NCBI RefSeq assembly: GCF_014287675.1
Contig: NZ_JACOPQ010000001.1
Span: forward strand, 1 to 64,000
Reading direction: 5' to 3'
Length of the DNA: 64,000 nt
Origin: Lawsonibacter faecis
Lineage (GTDB): Bacteria; Bacillota; Clostridia; Oscillospirales; Oscillospiraceae
The position numbers were made by a program, and so were the translations under genes. This document shows, in pieces, positions 47,905-55,824 of the stretch. Each line of letters begins with the position of its first letter. The first letter of the stretch is position 1. A model generated the notes under the pieces. The model had not been told where the DNA came from and ran no database searches. It was given only the letters and a program-made list of their open reading frames with translations.

Positions 47905-50553
47905 ATGACTACGCACCTGATGAAACAGCTGATACCCGGCGGCCGGACCCATTCCCGGCTGCGTACGGCGGCCTTCGCTCCGCGCCGTACTGCGGCCAGG
48001 CGCATGGCGGCGGCCTGTCTGTCGCTCTGTCTGCTGCTGGCCCTGCTGCCCACGGACGCCCTTGCATCGGGCGGCGCCACACCCATCAGCGAAGCCGCGG
48101 AGCTTGCGGACGGGAGCACTTACACCGTCTCCACTCCCGGGGAGCTGACAAAGCTGGCCGAGCTGACCGCCAAAAGCGACGGCAGCGGGGCCTCCATTTT
48201 GCTGACAGACGATATTACCGCCCCCGCCGACACCTATTTGGGCACGGGCACCGGCGGGTTCGCCGCCGCCTTTGACGGCGGCGGCAATACCATCACGCTG
48301 AGCAACACCGAAGGCGGCCTGTTCCGCAGCGTCGGCAAGGGCGGCACGGTGCAGAACCTGGTCATTGCCGGCGACGTGAGTAAGCGCGATTCCATCGTCG
48401 GCGGTCTGGCCGACCAGTGCAGCGGGGGAACCATTGAAAGCTGTGCCAATACCGCCGACGTCAGCACTTCCGCCCGTATTGCCGGCGGCATCGCGGGAGA
48501 GCTCGGGTCGGGTGCGTCAGTTCAGTCCTGCTATAACACCGGCATGATTTCCGGCGCTCTCGGCAATGTGGGCGGCATCGCCGGCAATGCCTTCGGCGGC
48601 AGCACCGTCCGCAACTGCTACAACACCGGCGAAATCTCCGCCCAGAGCAAGGTGGGCGGCATCGTGGGCAACAACGACTCCTCCGCCGTTCAATACTGCT
48701 ATAACGCCGGCGCGGTGGTTGGCGAAAGCTACATTATCGGCGGCATCGTGGGCGAGCATTACGCAACAGCCGCCATGACAAACTGTCTGTCTCTCGGGCC
48801 GAAGGTGGAGGCCGCCTCTGAGAATGTCAGCTCCATCGGCCGGGTGGCCGGCGAAATTTTGGACGGCGCCACCATTACCGGCGCCGCCGCCCGCGCGGAC
48901 ATGAAGCTCATTGTCCATGGCGCTCAGCAGGAGATTACCGAAGCCGGCGCGGATACGGGTCACGGCGAGAGTCTGGACCCGGGCGAAATTTCCTGGGACA
49001 CCTGGCTCGACGACTCCGACGTATGGCACAATCCCTCCGGAGCCACCGGCGTGGGCGGCGCTCTGCCCACCCTTATGAATGCGCCTGGCGAGCAGTCCCC
49101 CGCGCTGCCCGACACCCTGGAGAAGAACTGCTCGGTCACGGCGGACGGCGGGACCGTCTACTACGCCACTCTTCAGGACGCGCTGGAGTCGGCGGACGGC
49201 GGCACGGTAAGCATCAAGGTGGAGCAGAGCTTCACCAATCATCTCGAATTTCATACCGGTGCGGCCTCCGTCACCCTAGACTTAAACAGGAAGGTTCTCA
49301 CCTGCCCCCGCGTCGGGTCCGAGGCCGGCGGCAGCCTGACCCTCACCGGCGGCGGCACGCTCAACAGCGGCATTATGCAGACCGGCGGCTCGCTGACCGT
49401 TGAAAACAGCACGGTATCCGGCATTGTCTATCTGGCCGGCGGCTCCATCGCCGTGGACGGCGGCACGGTGGGCCTGCTCGTTGTCTACGACTCGGCGGAT
49501 GCCGTATCCATCAGCGGCGGCACGTTCCGGGGGCAGACTCTGCTGGATGTCAGCATGGGGCTTGCATATCTCGCCATGGGTGAGGACTCCGCACCCGCAG
49601 TGGCCGGACTGAATACCATCCTGGCCTCCTGCGGGATATCCCCCTCCGCCGAGATAAGGGCGATAGAGGCATCGGTAAGCGGAGCGCCCTGCCGCATCGC
49701 CTATATCCCCGGTCCCATCTCTGCGGCGGAGCCCACCGTCTCCGCCGGCCCCGCCACCTATCGCCCCACTATCATCAAGTCTGAGCACGGCACAGTGAAA
49801 GCCTCCCCCGCCGCGCCCTTTAAAGGGCAGAAGGTCACCGTCACCGCCACCGCAGTGGAGGGCTATGTGGTGGATACCGTGACCGTCACCGACCGCAGCG
49901 GCAGCGCCGTGGAGGTCATCCCTGCGGGGGACGGCAGATTCACCTTTATCCAGTCCGCGGGAAAAGTCACCATTACCGTGGCCTTTCGACCGGCGCAGCC
50001 GACGGCCCTCTTCGCCGATGTGGAGCCGGCCGACTGGTTCTACGCGGGAGTCGCGGGCCTTTGTCAGCACGGCCTTATCGAGGCCGACCCGGCCGCCTCC
50101 TTCTCCCCTCTGAATGACGCCACCCGGGCTGCCGCGGTCTCCCTCCTCTGGACTCTGGAGGGCTGCCCCTCCGCCCAGGGCGACGCAGCCTTTACCGATG
50201 TCCCCCCCGACGCGCGGGACGCCCTGGCCTGGGCCGGGGAGCAGTCCCTCATCACGGGCTATGCCGACGGCCGTTCCGGCGGGGGCGACTCCGTCACCCG
50301 TGAGCAGCTCGCCGTCCTCCTCTACCGCTATGCCGGGCTCAGGGGCGAGGAGACTCCCACCGAGGGCATGGCCATTGGCAATTTCGCCGACAACACACAG
50401 GTATCCCCATTGGCCCGGGACGCCGTGTGCTGGTGCCTGGGCCAGGGGATTCTCAACGGCAGGGGCGGCGGCATCCTCGCCCCCCAGGCCGCCGCCGCCC
50501 GGGCGGAGCTGGCGGTCATGCTTCAGCGCTACCTGGAGCTTCCCCGAATGTAA
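47905..50553 (+). CDS. SLH-anchored surface protein with GLUG repeats
   Basis: An 882-residue secreted protein. ATG 47905 has AAGGAGG 6 nt upstream; the ATG at 47881 lacks a site. A signal peptide (AACLSLCLLLALLPTDALAS) is followed by four to five GLUG-type beta repeats (about 150-300, GGLADQCSGGTIESCANT, GGIAGNAFGGSTVRNCYNTG). A long beta-helical region comes next (GGSLTLTGGGTLNSGIMQ). An InlB-like repeat (about 622-698, KSEHGTVKASPAAPFKGQK) precedes three SLH domains (about 700-882) that bind wall polymer. Probably an adhesin or structural surface protein. No catalytic motif was seen. Confidence 0.85.
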   Translation: MTTHLMKQLIPGGRTHSRLRTAAFAPRRTAARRMAAACLSLCLLLALLPTDALASGGATPISEAAELADGSTYTVSTPGELTKLAELTAKSDGSGASILLTDDITAPADTYLGTGTGGFAAAFDGGGNTITLSNTEGGLFRSVGKGGTVQNLVIAGDVSKRDSIVGGLADQCSGGTIESCANTADVSTSARIAGGIAGELGSGASVQSCYNTGMISGALGNVGGIAGNAFGGSTVRNCYNTGEISAQSKVGGIVGNNDSSAVQYCYNAGAVVGESYIIGGIVGEHYATAAMTNCLSLGPKVEAASENVSSIGRVAGEILDGATITGAAARADMKLIVHGAQQEITEAGADTGHGESLDPGEISWDTWLDDSDVWHNPSGATGVGGALPTLMNAPGEQSPALPDTLEKNCSVTADGGTVYYATLQDALESADGGTVSIKVEQSFTNHLEFHTGAASVTLDLNRKVLTCPRVGSEAGGSLTLTGGGTLNSGIMQTGGSLTVENSTVSGIVYLAGGSIAVDGGTVGLLVVYDSADAVSISGGTFRGQTLLDVSMGLAYLAMGEDSAPAVAGLNTILASCGISPSAEIRAIEASVSGAPCRIAYIPGPISAAEPTVSAGPATYRPTIIKSEHGTVKASPAAPFKGQKVTVTATAVEGYVVDTVTVTDRSGSAVEVIPAGDGRFTFIQSAGKVTITVAFRPAQPTALFADVEPADWFYAGVAGLCQHGLIEADPAASFSPLNDATRAAAVSLLWTLEGCPSAQGDAAFTDVPPDARDALAWAGEQSLITGYADGRSGGGDSVTREQLAVLLYRYAGLRGEETPTEGMAIGNFADNTQVSPLARDAVCWCLGQGILNGRGGGILAPQAAAARAELAVMLQRYLELPRM

Positions 50554-50564
50554 TCCGGCAATAT

Positions 50565-50605
50565 CCGCGCAGCGGCGGGCCTGGACAGGACCCGCCGCTG
50601 CGCGG
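50565..50605 (+). terminator. Terminator after the SLH protein gene
   Basis: CCGCGCAGCGGCGGG and CCCGCCGCTGCGCGG pair perfectly over 15 bp, 11 bp after the stop. Confidence 0.85.
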
Positions 50606-50622
50606 ATTGTCCAAATTTCCCC

Positions 50623-50651
50623 TTGCTCTTTTCCAGGTCCTGTGCTATAAT
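50623..50651 (+). promoter_or_regulatory. Promoter of the cobalamin-riboswitch transcript
   Basis: TTGCTC (50623-50628) and consensus TATAAT (50646-50651) are spaced by 17 bp, just ahead of the first riboswitch. Confidence 0.65.
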
Positions 50652-50669
50652 CACGCCTAGACACTGACA

Positions 50670-50884
50670 ATTGAATCGTGACAGATGCGATGAGTGCCCC
50701 GACCCCCAAGGACGCGGCGCTCTTTATCGAAAGTCCGGTGGGAGTCCGGCACGATGACCGCTGTATTTGCTCTTGCAGAGCATAAGTCAGCCGCGAGCGT
50801 ATTCTCCATGGACCTTTCCTGAGGGGCTGCATTCTGTTCACCGTAGTATCACAATGCCTGCTCCCCCATGGAGCGGGCATTTTC
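50670..50884 (+). promoter_or_regulatory. Cobalamin riboswitch 1 with its own terminator
   Basis: GAAAGTCCGGTGGGAGTCCG, then CGATGACCGCTGTA and AAGTCAGCC match the conserved core of the B12 riboswitch (GGTG-loop, CCGC-ACTGTA, AAGTC), though divergently. A hairpin ATGCCTGCTCC / GGAGCGGGCAT with TTTT (50854-50884) follows. No gene lies between it and riboswitch 2. Confidence 0.75.
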
Positions 50885-50914
50885 TGTCTTCAGTGTCCCT
50901 ACAACTGAACTTTT

Positions 50915-51200
50915 TTGTGGCCGGCCCACTCTTTTGGTCCGGCTGAACAAGGGAATCGGGTGAGAATCCCGAACGGTACCGCCGCTGTATGCGCAGAGTC
51001 CGCCGCCCGCAGACATGATTGTCGGCCATTGGGGAGACCCGAGAAGGCCAGGGCACGGACGCAGGAGCTGTTTGCGCTCCGTATGCGCGAGTCAGAAGAC
51101 CTACAAAAAAGAGCTTGCCGCGTAAGGGAGGTGCCCTGACGCGGTTCCTTTGCACACAGGAATCCGGCTGTGGTAATTTCGATTACCACAGCCGTTTTTT
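50915..51200 (+). promoter_or_regulatory. Cobalamin riboswitch 2 with terminator
   Basis: AAGGGAATCGGGTGAGAATC, CCGAACGG, TACCGCCGCTGTATGCG and GCGAGTCAGAAGACCTAC match the cobalamin riboswitch core closely. The terminator CGGCTGTGGTAAT, TTCG, ATTACCACAGCCG plus six T (51165-51200) follows. It lies 93 bp before the repeat-protein gene and upstream of cbiMNQO, so B12 should shut these genes off. Confidence 0.92.
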
Positions 51201-51292
51201 ATGGATTTTCCAGGAGATCCGCCGTCCGGCTGTGGCACCGATTGGGGGGAGCGCCGCACAATACGGACATGATATGAGACAGGAGCATGTTC

Positions 51293-52309
51293 ATGAAACA
51301 GGTTAGTTTAAGTGAAAGCGAGCTGCGCCGCCGCAGGGCGTGGCTGGCCCGGCTGGCGGAGGAGCACCCCGGCCAGTCGGCCACCGACCCGGACCTTCCC
51401 GCGGAGATCCGCGCCGCCTTCTCCCTCTCCGAGGAGGCGGGCGCGGCTTTCTACGGTAGCCTCTCCGACGAGGACCTGCTGGACGTCCTGCGCCGGCGCG
51501 CGGAGGAGCTGGGCCGCTCCCCCGCCCAGAAGGAGATCTACTGGGTTTGGCGCGCCTACCTGCGCCAGCGCTTCGGTAAGTGGCCCTACGCCCTCACCGC
51601 GGCGGGACTGAGCAAGTCCGCCGGCAGCGGCGGCAAGTCTCTGGCCCGGCAGGAGGAGGAGCGGCGGCAGCGGGCGGCACTGCTCTCCGAGGTGCGCAGG
51701 GCCGCCGCCGAGCTGGGCAGGGTGCCCCACCCCAAGGATCTGCCCCAGGTCTGCGAGGGCCTGCGCAGGGAGTACGCCACCTGGGCCGACGTGCTGGCCG
51801 CCGCGGGCGTGGAGCGCGTGCGCACCGTCCACCCCGTGACCGATCTGGACGCGCGCTGCCGGGCCATGCTGGAGATGCTCAAGGCCCAGGCCGTGGAGCT
51901 GGGCCGTGCGCCCCTGCGCAGCGAGGTGGACGAGACCCTGCGGGGCACGCTGGTGAACCGCTGCGGCTCCTGGCGGAATGTGCTCTATCAAATCGGACTG
52001 GAGCCGGTGGTACATATCAGCCCCTTCTCGGGCGCGGCCCTGGACCGCTCCCCCGGCAGGACCCGTCCCCACAGCACGGCCCTATACGACTGCTACTACC
52101 GCCTTCTCTCCCCAGGCCCGGACACACGGCGCAACCTGACTCTGGTGGAGGAGCTGGCCCGGAGCCTGGGCCGCCCCCCCAAGCGGGGCGAGGTTCCGGC
52201 GCAGGTGCGCCGCCAGCTCCAGGACGCCTGCGGCTCCTGGGCCAACGCCCTCTACCAGCTCGGCCTGCACACCGAGCCCCAGGGCGCCGGCGCCCCAGTT
52301 CAAAAATAG
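51293..52309 (+). CDS. Protein with four HNH-associated-type DNA-binding repeats, no nuclease domain
   Basis: A 338-residue, Arg/Leu/Ala-rich protein starting MKQVSLSESELRRRRAWLAR. The ATG at 51293 is preferred over 51287 by its spacing from AGGAG. Four repeats of about 45-55 residues share LGR-x-P and a closing W-x-x-(A/V)L-x-x-x-G(L/V): ELGRSPAQKEIYWVW...GKWPYALTAAGL, ELGRVPHPKDL...TWADVLAAAGV, ELGRAPLRSEV...SWRNVLYQIGL and SLGRPPKRGEV...SWANALYQLGL. This is the homing-endonuclease-associated repeat pattern. No HNH motif is present. It sits behind a B12 riboswitch and 33 bp before cbiM, so it is probably co-regulated with cobalt uptake. Confidence 0.75.
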   Translation: MKQVSLSESELRRRRAWLARLAEEHPGQSATDPDLPAEIRAAFSLSEEAGAAFYGSLSDEDLLDVLRRRAEELGRSPAQKEIYWVWRAYLRQRFGKWPYALTAAGLSKSAGSGGKSLARQEEERRQRAALLSEVRRAAAELGRVPHPKDLPQVCEGLRREYATWADVLAAAGVERVRTVHPVTDLDARCRAMLEMLKAQAVELGRAPLRSEVDETLRGTLVNRCGSWRNVLYQIGLEPVVHISPFSGAALDRSPGRTRPHSTALYDCYYRLLSPGPDTRRNLTLVEELARSLGRPPKRGEVPAQVRRQLQDACGSWANALYQLGLHTEPQGAGAPVQK

Positions 52310-52342
52310 GCAATCAAGCATAATTTAAGGAGGAAATGCACC

Positions 52343-53104
52343 ATGGCAAAAAAATGGACCAAAAACGAGCGGCGTTTTGTGGGCGTCATCACCGTCCTCT
52401 CCCTCTTCCTGGCCGCCGCACCCGCCGCCTCCGCCATGCACATCATGGAGGGCTACCTCCCCGCCGGCCAGTGCGCCGTTTGGGGCGTCGTCTGCCTGCC
52501 TTTCCTGGCGGCGGGCCTCGTCGGCATCCGCCGCACCGTCAAAAATCAGCGCAAGGCCCTCATTCTGCTGGCCATGTCCGGCGCCTTCATCTTCGTCATC
52601 TCCTCGCTGAAGATTCCTTCGGTCACCGGCTCCTGCAGCCACATGACGGGCACCGGTCTGGCCGCCATCCTCTTCGGACCCTTCCAGGTGAGCGTGCTGG
52701 GCATCATCGTGCTGCTGTTCCAGGCCATCCTGCTGGCCCACGGCGGCATTACCAGCCTGGGGGCCAACACCTTCAGCATGGCCATCGCCGGGCCCATCTT
52801 CGCCTGGGCGCTCTATATGCTCTGCAAGAAGCTGAAGGTAAACCGCAAGGTCTCCATCTTCCTGGCCGCCTGCCTGGGCGATTTGTTCACCTACTGCGTC
52901 ACCAGCCTCCAGCTGGCCGCCGCCTACCCCAGCGAGGCGGGCGGGTTCTTCGCCAGCGCCGTCAAGTTCCTGGGGGTTTTCGCCCCCACCCAGCTCCCCC
53001 TGGCCATCATCGAGGGCATTCTCACCGTGGTCATCATCATCGGTATGGAGACCTACGCCAAGCCCGAGCTGCGTGACATCGGTTTTCTTGAGGAGGTGGG
53101 CTGA
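52343..53104 (+). CDS. cbiM: Cobalt ECF transporter S component CbiM
   Basis: A 253-residue membrane protein with a signal-type N-terminus ending ...ASA before MHIMEGYLPAG. Cleavage there would expose the metal-binding MHI terminus typical of CbiM/NikM. The segments SSLKIPSVTGSCSHMTGTGL and ILLAHGGITSLGANTFSMAI carry further conserved histidines and serines. AAGGAGG precedes ATG. It is followed by cbiN after a 1-nt gap. It binds Co2+ for B12 synthesis, under the upstream riboswitches. Confidence 0.95.
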   Translation: MAKKWTKNERRFVGVITVLSLFLAAAPAASAMHIMEGYLPAGQCAVWGVVCLPFLAAGLVGIRRTVKNQRKALILLAMSGAFIFVISSLKIPSVTGSCSHMTGTGLAAILFGPFQVSVLGIIVLLFQAILLAHGGITSLGANTFSMAIAGPIFAWALYMLCKKLKVNRKVSIFLAACLGDLFTYCVTSLQLAAAYPSEAGGFFASAVKFLGVFAPTQLPLAIIEGILTVVIIIGMETYAKPELRDIGFLEEVG

Positions 53105-53105
53105 G

Positions 53106-53471
53106 ATGGAGAAGAAAAAGAGCAATAAGGGCCTGATTATCGCCCTGCTGGCCCTGGCTGTTCTCATCGCGGTGGTGCCCCTCTTCGCCCAGAGGGGCGC
53201 GGACTTCGGCGGCAGCGACGACGCGGGCAGCCAGATGGTCAGCGAGATCACCGGCACGGAGTATGAGCCCTGGTTCACCCCCGTGCTGGAGACGATGCTG
53301 GGCGGCGAACTCCCCGGCGAGGTGGAGAGCCTTCTCTTCTGCGTTCAGACCGGCATCGGCGTGGGCATCATCGCCTTCGGCTTCGGCTACCTGGTGGCCC
53401 GCCGCAAATATCAGAAGCCCGGGGAGACGCCCCGGGCCGACCGCGCGGCCGGCAAAGCCGGCGCCGTATAA
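53106..53471 (+). CDS. cbiN: Cobalt transporter auxiliary subunit CbiN
   Basis: A 121-residue protein with two membrane helices (LIIALLALAVLIAVVPLFA; VQTGIGVGIIAFGFGYLVA) flanking an extracellular loop containing GTEYEPWFTPVLE. This is the standard CbiN layout. It starts one nucleotide after the cbiM stop (TGAGATG). It helps load cobalt into CbiM. Confidence 0.93.
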   Translation: MEKKKSNKGLIIALLALAVLIAVVPLFAQRGADFGGSDDAGSQMVSEITGTEYEPWFTPVLETMLGGELPGEVESLLFCVQTGIGVGIIAFGFGYLVARRKYQKPGETPRADRAAGKAGAV

Positions 53472-53484
53472 CGCCACACTCCGC

Positions 53485-53517
53485 GAAAGCGGCCTGTCCA
53501 GACGGCAGGCCGCTTTC
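53485..53517 (+). terminator. Intra-operon hairpin between cbiN and cbiQ
   Basis: GAAAGCGGCCTG pairs perfectly with CAGGCCGCTTTC over 12 bp around a 9-nt loop. No T-run follows, so it may attenuate or stabilise the mRNA rather than end it. Confidence 0.5.
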
Positions 53518-53546
53518 ACCCTGTCGTCAATTGGGGAGAGAACGCC

Positions 53547-54452
53547 ATGATTATCACCGCAATACTCACCGCCCTGGTATCCGCCTGCCTGGGCTGGGGC
53601 CGGATGCCGCCCGGCCCTCTGGGCCTGCTGTCCGTGGGGCTGGGACTGCTTCTGGGGCTGCTGGGCCGCCATGAGCACGGCGGGGCCCTGTCCATCGACG
53701 CTCTGGCACAGCGCTCCTCCCTGGGGGGCGTAAACGCCGTGCTTAAATTCTGGGGCAGCCTGGCCCTGCTGCTGCTGTGCGTCCTCTCCGCCTCCGCCCT
53801 GCCGGGGCTGGCCCTGGCGCTGCTGATGGGCGTCCTCACCGTCCGGGGCGGGCGGGTGCCGCTCCACGACTACCTCTCTCTCCTGGCCCTCCCCGCGGCC
53901 TTTCTTCTTATCAGCGCACTGGCCCTGTTGTGGAGTTGGGGGGACAGTCCCGCCGGGGTGCTGAATATCCCCCTGTTCGGCGGCTGGCTCAGCGTCAGCC
54001 CCGCCGCCCAGGCCCGCACCGCCCTGGTAATCTGCAAGGCCCTGGGGGCGGTGAGCTGTCTCTACCTCCTGAGCCTCTCCACCCCCATGGCCGAGATAAT
54101 CGCCGTTCTCCGCCGGGCCCATGTGCCCGCCCTTGCGGTGGAGCTGATGTACCTCATCTACCGCTATATCTTCATCCTGCTGGACATGCACCGCACCATG
54201 CACGACGCGGCCCAGAGCCGTCTGGGGTACGACGGCTTCCGTCTCTCGGTCCGCACCACCGGCAGTATCTATGCAAACCTTCTGGCCCGGAGCTTTAAGC
54301 GGGCCGGGGCCTGTTTTGACGCAATGGAGAGCCGCTGCTACGACGGCGAGATCCGCTTTCTGGAGCGGGAGAAGCCCGTTCTTCCCGTCCATGCGGCGGC
54401 CGCTGCGGGGCTGCTGATTCTCACCTTCGGACTTTCCCTATTGGCCTTTTAA
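53547..54452 (+). CDS. cbiQ: Cobalt ECF transporter coupling protein CbiQ
   Basis: A 301-residue EcfT protein with several membrane helices. The coupling helices include MAEIIAVLRRAHVPALAVEL and AAQSRLGYDGFRLSVRTTGS, with FDAMESRCYDGEIR at the second Arg motif. It links CbiM-CbiN to the ATPase CbiO. Confidence 0.92.
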   Translation: MIITAILTALVSACLGWGRMPPGPLGLLSVGLGLLLGLLGRHEHGGALSIDALAQRSSLGGVNAVLKFWGSLALLLLCVLSASALPGLALALLMGVLTVRGGRVPLHDYLSLLALPAAFLLISALALLWSWGDSPAGVLNIPLFGGWLSVSPAAQARTALVICKALGAVSCLYLLSLSTPMAEIIAVLRRAHVPALAVELMYLIYRYIFILLDMHRTMHDAAQSRLGYDGFRLSVRTTGSIYANLLARSFKRAGACFDAMESRCYDGEIRFLEREKPVLPVHAAAAAGLLILTFGLSLLAF

Positions 54453-54594
54453 ATCTAAACTTGAACATGGTTAAAAGCATTGAGAAACAGGGTTTCACCT
54501 GGGAGAACCCCCTCCGCTAAACTCCCATTACCCGTCCATCCCAGCCCTTCCACTTTTTATTTTGTTTTCACCATTGAAATCCGGGGGTACCGCT

Positions 54595-55404
54595 ATGAGA
54601 GAACTGCTGCGCCTTGAACATTTAAGCTATTCCTACGACGACGACCGCGCCGCCCTGACCGACGTGTCCGTGTCCCTCTATGCCGGACAGCGGGTGGCCG
54701 TCCTGGGCAACAACGGCGCGGGTAAGAGTACTTTCTTCCTCTGCTGCAACGGAGTTCTGCGGCCCTCCGCCGGCGACATCTATCTCGACGGCGAGCGGCT
54801 GGGCAGTAAGAATCCCGACCGCTCCAGGCTGCGCCGGGCGGTGGGCCTGGTCTTCCAGGACCCGGACACCCAGATCATCGCCGGGACGGTGGAGGCTGAG
54901 GTCAGCTTCGGCCCCATGAATCTCCGCCTCCCCCGGGAGGAGGTCCGCCGCAGGGTGGACGACGCCGTTGAAAACCTCCAGCTGGAGGACTTCCGCACCC
55001 GGCCCCCCCACTACCTCTCGGGTGGTGAGAAGAAGCGGGTGAGCATTGCGGACGTGCTGGCCATGGAGCCGGAGCTTCTCCTGTTGGACGAGCCCGCCGC
55101 CAGTCTGGACCCGGCCAACGCCCGGCTTCTGGAGCAGAATCTGGAGCTGCTGGGCCGGCGGGGCCTGGGGCTGGTCATCGCCACCCACGACGTGGACTTC
55201 GCCTGGCGCTGGGCGGAGCGGGTGCTGGTCTTCAGCGGCGGCACGCTGCGGGCCGACGCGGCCCCGGAGCGGGTCTTTGCGGACGATGCCCTCCTGAAGC
55301 AGTGCGGCCTTCAGCAGCCCACGCTTTACCAGGTGGGCCGCCTGCTGCGCATGGACCCGCCCCCCCGCACCGTGGAGGAGCTGGCCGCCCGCCGGACAAA
55401 CTAG
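54595..55404 (+). CDS. cbiO: Cobalt ECF transporter ATPase CbiO
   Basis: A 269-residue ABC ATPase: Walker A GNNGAGKST, Q-loop VFQDPDTQ, signature YLSGGEKKR, Walker B LLLLDEPAASLD and switch His in IATHDVDF. ATG 54595 has GGGGG upstream. About 140 bp with no recognisable feature separate it from cbiQ. Its TAG stop lies in the first bases of an inverted-repeat element, so the C-terminus (ARRTN) may be altered from the ancestral one. Confidence 0.93.
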   Translation: MRELLRLEHLSYSYDDDRAALTDVSVSLYAGQRVAVLGNNGAGKSTFFLCCNGVLRPSAGDIYLDGERLGSKNPDRSRLRRAVGLVFQDPDTQIIAGTVEAEVSFGPMNLRLPREEVRRRVDDAVENLQLEDFRTRPPHYLSGGEKKRVSIADVLAMEPELLLLDEPAASLDPANARLLEQNLELLGRRGLGLVIATHDVDFAWRWAERVLVFSGGTLRADAAPERVFADDALLKQCGLQQPTLYQVGRLLRMDPPPRTVEELAARRTN

Positions 55405-55490
55405 GGTGTATCTGAAAAGTCCAGGCGGCGCGGCAGAACGCCTTTTCCGCTTAAAGTCCTCACCACCCCGAATTTTCAGATACACCCTAG
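55401..55490. mobile_element. 90-bp MITE-like element with perfect 18-bp inverted ends
   Basis: CTAGGGTGTATCTGAAAA (55401-55418) is exactly repeated in inverse at 55473-55490. The outermost CTAG at each end may be a 4-bp target duplication. There is no coding capacity. The left CTAG supplies the stop codon of cbiO. It resembles a miniature derivative of an insertion sequence. Confidence 0.8.
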
Positions 55491-55585
55491 TCATACCCCC
55501 GCATGCGGCTCCGTTTCAGCCGCTCCCTGTTTCCGCGTCCCCTGCCCACCCGTTTTTTTGCTACCCCCTCCACGTTTCTTCCCTG

Positions 55586-55614
55586 TTGACACGCTCTTCC
55601 AATTGCATTAAAAT
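55586..55614 (+). promoter_or_regulatory. Sigma-A promoter of the molybdenum-cofactor operon
   Basis: TTGACA (55586-55591) and TAAAAT (55609-55614) have a 17-bp spacer, just before the Moco riboswitch. Confidence 0.85.
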
Positions 55615-55633
55615 AGACCCGACAACCGAAAAC

Positions 55634-55790
55634 AGCTCTCCGAGCGCCCTCCCCTAAGGGCCAAGCCTATGGGGACCGCGCCGCAGGGTGGGACTGGAAA
55701 CGCTCCCGCCTTCCGTATTTGAAAAGGAGAGGCCCGCCTGGATATGGTAACATATGCGGGGGTCTTGTCCTACACCCGGACAAGACCCCC
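55634..55790 (+). promoter_or_regulatory. Moco (or tungsten cofactor) riboswitch with terminator
   Basis: CTCTCCGAGCGCC, CTCCCC...GGGCCAAGCC, CGCCGCAGGGTGGGACTGG, AAACGCTCCCGCC and GAAAAGGAGAGG appear in the order of the Moco RNA motif (55634-55734). The terminator GGGGGTCTTGTCC / GGACAAGACCCCC (55758-55790) with GTTTTTCATTTTT follows. It precedes Moco synthesis and molybdate uptake genes, so cofactor should stop transcription. Confidence 0.92.
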
Positions 55791-55824
55791 GTTTTTCATT
55801 TTTGTACCGAAAGGAAGCCGCGCT

